Of a stretch of DNA of 6,263 nucleotides, positions 5,824 through 6,263 are shown piece after piece. The DNA lies in contig DAOVJF010000168.1 of assembly GCA_030673355.1 (NCBI GenBank), positions 1-6,263 on the forward strand, read 5' to 3'. The translations under genes and the position numbers were made by a program. The notes beneath the pieces are model-generated. The model saw nothing but the letters and a program-made list of their open reading frames with translations, had not been told where the DNA came from and did not search any database. This DNA comes from Planctomycetota bacterium. GTDB lineage: Bacteria; JAJVIF01; JAPKYR01. How positions within the stretch are numbered: position 1 is the first letter of the stretch; each line of letters starts with the position of its first letter.

Positions 5824-6263
5824 ATGGCCGAACCGAGTCAGAGAACTGTTAAAGGAGACAGGTTAAAGGAACTATTCCCGAAGTCGGAATGGCGCGGGAA
5901 CATTCCCCCTGCCCTGACCCATGTCGCCGACGACAGCCGTAAAGTAAAAGGTGGCGGAATTTTTATAGCTATCAGCGGTTACGAAACCGACGGACATAAA
6001 TACCTTGAATCAGCGGTGAAATCCGGCGCTGGACTTCTTGTGGTCGAGCGGGAAGTTATCGAAACGAATCCTGAAATTCTAAAACCGGCTGGCGGGACCC
6101 CACTACTCATAACTGAAAATACCCGGCTTGCCGCGTCAATACTCGCGAATGAATTTTACGGACATCCGAGCAGGGAATTTGAAATTCACGGCATAACAGG
6201 CACGAAGGGAAAAACAACGACGGTACATATACTCGCCGGCATTCTGAAAACAGCGGGACGAAA
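5824..6263 (+). CDS. murE: UDP-N-acetylmuramyl-tripeptide synthetase MurE, 5' part
   Basis: MurE adds the third residue (meso-diaminopimelate or lysine) to UDP-MurNAc-L-Ala-D-Glu in the cytoplasm, with ATP. Only the first 146 codons plus two bases are in the window; the frame is open to the right edge. Visible are the N-terminal UDP-binding domain with D37-S38-R39 (in ADDSRKVKGGGIFIAISG) and DGHKYLESAVKSGA (56-69), then the ATP P-loop GITGTKGKTTT (123-133). The usual MurE loop is GTNGKTT; the Lys variant also occurs among MurE proteins. The substrate-specifying residues lie beyond the window, so the third amino acid cannot be told. The ATG is 25 bases after the ftsI stop, with only a weak GAG (5816-5818) as ribosome site. 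A stronger AAAGGAG (5859-5865) inside the gene is not followed by a usable in-frame start. MurF is less likely given position and motif spacing. Confidence 0.92.
   Translation, partial: MAEPSQRTVKGDRLKELFPKSEWRGNIPPALTHVADDSRKVKGGGIFIAISGYETDGHKYLESAVKSGAGLLVVEREVIETNPEILKPAGGTPLLITENTRLAASILANEFYGHPSREFEIHGITGTKGKTTTVHILAGILKTAGR

Noticed and set aside
6187..6219. GTKGKTT instead of GTNGKTT in the MurE P-loop as an anomaly
   Set aside because: The Lys variant occurs in other MurE-family proteins, and the loop keeps the GxxGKT pattern required for ATP binding.

Overview
The window is a chromosomal segment of a diderm (Gram-negative type) bacterium of moderate GC content, probably from an uncultivated lineage. 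This is inferred from a lipoprotein with a classical lipobox, a division and cell wall (dcw) cluster making peptidoglycan, and proteins that fit their families well but are not close to any textbook species as far as I can recognise. I cannot name a phylum from the sequence alone.

Layout: positions 1-102 hold a structured, non-coding stretch. It has a perfect 23-bp direct repeat (1-23 and 65-87) and several short hairpins, three of them with GGA in the loop. An AT-rich gap (103-189) follows. Two minus-strand genes come next, in the order of their transcription: an M20D-family metallo-amidohydrolase (834-2012), then 47 bp downstream a small lipoprotein with a PPC-like beta domain (190-786). 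Both have strong Shine-Dalgarno sites. A 416-bp AT-rich intergenic region (2013-2428) separates this pair from a divergent plus-strand block. It contains promoter-like TTGACA elements and a 7+7 bp dyad but no convincing gene.

The plus-strand block is the start of a dcw cluster: rsmH (mraW, 16S rRNA m4C1402 methyltransferase), a small single-pass membrane protein in the ftsL position, ftsI (monofunctional septal transpeptidase, PBP3-type), and the 5' part of murE, which runs off the window end. The four genes share direction. The last three are tightly packed (8 bp and 25 bp gaps), while rsmH and the ftsL-like gene are separated by 101 bp containing a perfect 8-bp stem hairpin. No mraZ lies upstream of rsmH, so the cluster appears to start at rsmH.

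Together the plus-strand genes make the septal peptidoglycan machinery: MurE builds the stem peptide of the precursor, FtsI cross-links it at the septum, and the FtsL-like protein would scaffold the FtsW/FtsI complex. RsmH modifies the ribosome and travels with this cluster in most bacteria. Items most worth a second look are the structured repeat region at the left edge, the KTA (instead of KTG) active-site triad of FtsI, and the altered SAM-binding loop of RsmH. I found no phage, transposon, toxin or defence gene, so I see no clear sign of a new protein system; the only candidate for something undescribed is the RNA-like element at 1-102.
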